From positions 1-64,000 of the forward strand of contig JAQMWT010000667.1 of NCBI GenBank assembly GCA_029834535.1: a stretch of DNA of 64,000 bases, written 5' to 3'. Numbering within the stretch: position 1 is the first letter of the stretch; each line of letters starts with the position of its first letter. The position numbers and the translations under genes were made by a program. Shown piece by piece: positions 61,487-64,000 of this stretch. The stretch comes from Chrysophaeum taylorii. Taxonomy: Eukaryota; Sar; Pelagophyceae; Pelagomonadales; Pelagomonadaceae. Under the pieces are notes generated by a model, which worked only from the letters and a program-made list of their open reading frames with translations, was not told the DNA's origin and ran no database searches.

Positions 61487-62686
61487 ATGCAGCGCGCGTC
61501 GCAGGAGATCGTTGTGGTTGGCGGCGGCGTCATGGGGGCCTGGGCCGCCGCCCGGTGCGCGGCCAAGGGTACGTCCGTGGCGCTCGTCGAGCAGTTTAAT
61601 CGCGGGAATTCCCAGGGGTCATCCCACGGCGATGGGCGCATCTGGCGCAAGGCGTACGACGAAGATCTGTACGTTGACATGATGGAGCTCTCCCTCGAGT
61701 TGTGGGGGAAGCTCGACGGCGTGATGGCAGAGACGGGCATGCTCGCGTTTGCGGATTCGCGGTCCCGCGATGTTTTGGATCGACTGTGCGATTTGTTTCG
61801 GCGCAGAAACGTGTCTCACGATCTGCTCGACGCGACCGCCGCGCGCGCGCGGTTCCCCCAATTCGGGGGCGTCCCGGAGTGCGACGCCGTCTTTCTCGAG
61901 GCCGCGGGGGTTATTTACGCGACGCGGGCGGTCGAGGCGACCTGGCGCCTCGCGGAGGAGTTGGGGGTTAAGACGTTCGAGGGACAGAGAATCCGAGCCG
62001 TCGACGGCACGACGTTGACCACGCCCGACTACACTTTTGAGGCCAGCAAAGCGGCAATCTTCGCCCCGGGAGCGTGGCTCTCGCCATTGTCGAAACGACT
62101 CTTCAATTTCGAGATCCCTACCCGCGTTACCGCCGAGTGCGTTTCGTACCACCGACCAGCGGACGCGTCCTACTCGGTAGCCAACGGAATGCCCGTCTTT
62201 ACGATGCGTATCGACAACGGCCTCGGGCCCTTTGGCTACTACGGCATCCCTGCTATCGACATCCCAGGGGTCAAGGTCTCGGCCCACCACTGCGGTCCCG
62301 TCCTCGATTCGAACCAACTTTCCGGCGCGGCCAACCTCCCCGATCGCGACGAAAACGTTCTCGACGCCAACTCCCGCCTCGTGCGAACATTTTGGGGCCC
62401 AGACCGCCTCGACCCCACGCCCTTCTACACCCAGCGCTGCCTCTACACCGCCACCCCCGACCACGATTACGTCCTCGGCCGCCTCCCCTCGAACCCTAAA
62501 ATTATCCTCGCCGGCGGCGGCAGCGGCCACGCGTTCAAGATGGGCCCCGCCATCGGCGAAGCCCTCGCCTGCCTCGCCCTAAACGAGCCCACGCCCTTCG
62601 ACATTTCCCAATTCAAACCGGACCGACCCGCCCTCGTCAACGCGCGGGGCCACTTTCCTGTACCACAGCCCGCCTATTGCAAGTAA
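61487..62686 (+). CDS. FAD-dependent sarcosine/pipecolate oxidase-like protein
   Basis: 399 residues from the ATG at 61487. An earlier in-frame ATG at 61418 overlaps the start codon of the divergent gene; the later one begins directly before the flavin-binding strand and is preferred. Motifs: EIVVVGGGVMGAWAAARCA (dinucleotide loop), SSHGDGRIWRKAY (as SSHGDTRIIRHAY in monomeric sarcosine oxidase), and RCLYTATPDHDYVLG, where Cys would bind FAD covalently as in MSOX and PIPOX. The C-terminal FAD loop GGGSGHAFKMGPAIGE is also present. These enzymes oxidise secondary amines such as sarcosine or L-pipecolate with oxygen, giving hydrogen peroxide. The C terminus (PAYCK) is not a clear peroxisomal signal. 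Length is standard for the family. Confidence 0.88.
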   Translation: MQRASQEIVVVGGGVMGAWAAARCAAKGTSVALVEQFNRGNSQGSSHGDGRIWRKAYDEDLYVDMMELSLELWGKLDGVMAETGMLAFADSRSRDVLDRLCDLFRRRNVSHDLLDATAARARFPQFGGVPECDAVFLEAAGVIYATRAVEATWRLAEELGVKTFEGQRIRAVDGTTLTTPDYTFEASKAAIFAPGAWLSPLSKRLFNFEIPTRVTAECVSYHRPADASYSVANGMPVFTMRIDNGLGPFGYYGIPAIDIPGVKVSAHHCGPVLDSNQLSGAANLPDRDENVLDANSRLVRTFWGPDRLDPTPFYTQRCLYTATPDHDYVLGRLPSNPKIILAGGGSGHAFKMGPAIGEALACLALNEPTPFDISQFKPDRPALVNARGHFPVPQPAYCK

Positions 62687-63770
62687 CGATCTCCACCAGC
62701 ATAATACGAGACTATCATGCCAGCTGCGGACTCACGGTCGTGGTAGGGCTGTGCGGACGCGCCGTCATGGAATAACAAGGAGCCTGCCTCTGGGGGCACA
62801 TCCAGGGACTTGTTGCGTGCGTGCCACCCGGAGGGAGCAAATTATTGCGCATCATTAATATTGGGCGGGTGTGAGAGAGTAAGTAGGGTCCACGGACGCA
62901 TCTTTTTTTCTCATCAGACTATTATGTTGCAGTTGGTCTATAGTACAAAATATTCTTTTGGTACCACAGATAAAAATGTATTATGTGCAAAATGTACCGT
63001 AAATCTACGAACGATATCTCCTCCTCTTCTTCTTCTTCAAGGTCGTCCGTCCGTGTCGTCAAAAGGCGAGGGCGTTTCCGACGACGAATCAAAGCGCCGA
63101 CACCCGCCGGCAGGTCGACCCGTTCTGCTGCTTGGGTAACGCAGGCACCCAAGTGGCGCCTCCTCGTGCCCTCGACATCCCGCACCTCCCGGTACGCGAG
63201 ACAACGGCGATGCGTAGAACCAACGAGGCAGGTCTACTACGGCCACTCACGGCACCTTCCAGTTCTTCACGGTGATCGAGTAGGTGCTGACGATGATAGG
63301 GCAAGCTCGGTCTCTGGAGGGTCCAGGACAACGGTTTCATCCGCGAGTACGTCGCCGAGTGCGCCGACAGTTTAGCGGCAGGCTCCGATATCCATCCCAA
63401 CTACACCGATCGATCTCCCCCACTGGTACTGCACGATGTGGCTGGATCCGTACGCCGAGGGATAATATCACGTGCCAGCGTCGTCGGTTCGCTCAAGAAG
63501 CGTGCCGGTCTCGAAATGAACGAGCTCAATCGTGAGAGAGAGGTACCCCCGAGAGGTACCCCCTTTGGAAATGCCTGCGTCAATAAACGTGTTCAACCAA
63601 ACCATTACGCAGAAAATGTCGGGTGAAAAGTAGAACCTCCTCGAGTGGCGACAAGCGACGACGTTGAATTCTACGAGATCGAGCATCTATTTTTTAACGT
63701 GCCGAACATTGTTGACACGGCGATCCTCGACGGCAACAAACATTTCCTTTCAATCGGCTTTGATGAATGA
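62687..63770. other. Spacer with possible decayed coding sequence
   Basis: No intact gene seen. A plus-strand frame near 63300-63440 reads GKLGLWRVQDNGFIREYVAE and a little more. Another near 63660-63765 reads EIEHLFFNVPNIVDTAILDG and ends at a stop in a GAAT repeat just before the right-edge gene. These may be earlier exons or a frame-shifted 5' part of that gene. Confidence 0.35.
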
Positions 63771-64000
63771 ATGAATGACCAAAAAAAAACACAGCAAGCG
63801 ACAGAGTACCTCGAGTTCCAGTTTGAGGACGCTGCTTTCAAGGCGGTGTTCGGCACGTTGCTTTACTACGGTGTCAATCATCCCAATCGCCGCTTCGACT
63901 GCCTTTCCGGCGGGGCTTGCCCTCTCCGCGGCGACGATTGGGCCTACTATCCTGTCGGCAACTCCGGCTCTGGCTGGCCCACCAACTACCAGGAGGTCAC
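63771..64000 (+). CDS. Partial gene at the right edge, family unknown
   Basis: An open frame from the ATG at 63771 runs off the window after 76 codons. The first residues come from an A-run (MNDQKKTQQ). After that EYLEFQFEDAAFKAVFGTLL, then YYGVNHPNRRFDCLSGG and GWPTNYQEV, read as real protein with good codon bias. Coding-like sequence in another frame lies directly upstream (to 63765), separated by a GAAT tetranucleotide run and an A-run, so the true start may lie further left, or the 5' end may be frame-shifted. No family recognised. Confidence 0.4.
   Translation, partial: MNDQKKTQQATEYLEFQFEDAAFKAVFGTLLYYGVNHPNRRFDCLSGGACPLRGDDWAYYPVGNSGSGWPTNYQEV

Overview
The window comes from the nuclear genome of a eukaryotic alga, most likely a photosynthetic stramenopile (an ochrophyte, perhaps pelagophyte-like). 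The reasons are long, intron-poor, GC-rich genes; eukaryote-specific families (an SZT2-like protein, a PPIL1-type cyclophilin, Golgi-style type II glycosyltransferases); a pyruvate kinase with a mitochondrial-type leader; and a protein at 33485-34105 that starts with a signal peptide followed by an ASAF motif, the plastid-import signature of algae with complex red plastids. Genes are tightly packed. Several neighbours are divergent with only a few bases between them, and one pair overlaps tail to tail.

Layout. 1-2.5 kb: an inverted LTR end of a Ty3/gypsy element, split by a tandem dimer of a Helitron-type 3' end that carries Pif1/Helitron helicase motifs. 3.4-4.3 kb: a four-pass membrane protein. 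6.2-13.8 kb: one uninterrupted 2535-residue reading frame with an SZT2-like N terminus. 13.9-23.9 kb: a GC-rich dispersed repeat and a broken Ty3/gypsy retrotransposon that carries a cytosine-C5 DNA methyltransferase-like domain between its protease and reverse transcriptase. 24.1-24.7 kb: a DUF4386-like membrane protein. 27.9-34.8 kb: a cluster of a YqeH/NOA1-type GTPase, small hypothetical proteins, a proline-iminopeptidase-like hydrolase, a plastid-targeted Rieske-like protein with four cysteines, and a membrane-anchored protein. 35-39.7 kb: gene-poor, with a degenerate tandem array. 39.7-43.6 kb: a membrane protein, a DUF6625-like glycosyltransferase and pyruvate kinase. 43.6-50.5 kb: a repeat nest holding a broken Ty1/copia element with 75-bp LTRs and a perfect 5-bp target duplication. 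50.6-62.7 kb: a GH6 cellulase-family protein, a helical protein of unknown role, a PPIL1-type cyclophilin, a PhoX-like phosphatase, a glycosyltransferase with a beta-trefoil-like stem, and a sarcosine-oxidase-like flavoenzyme. A partial gene runs off the right edge.

The host genes do not form one pathway. They cover nutrient signalling (SZT2-like), phosphate scavenging (PhoX-like), polysaccharide and glycan work (GH6 and two glycosyltransferases), central carbon metabolism (pyruvate kinase), splicing (cyclophilin), organelle ribosome assembly (GTPase) and amine oxidation.

The most notable observation is the retrotransposon-borne cytosine methyltransferase-like domain at about 18.7-19.4 kb. 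Next are the Helitron dimer lodged in an LTR, the Rieske-like protein in which the usual histidine ligands appear as cysteines, and a 254-bp insertion of unknown type with a 7-bp duplication and a visible empty site. All assignments come from reading motifs by eye; no database search was run.
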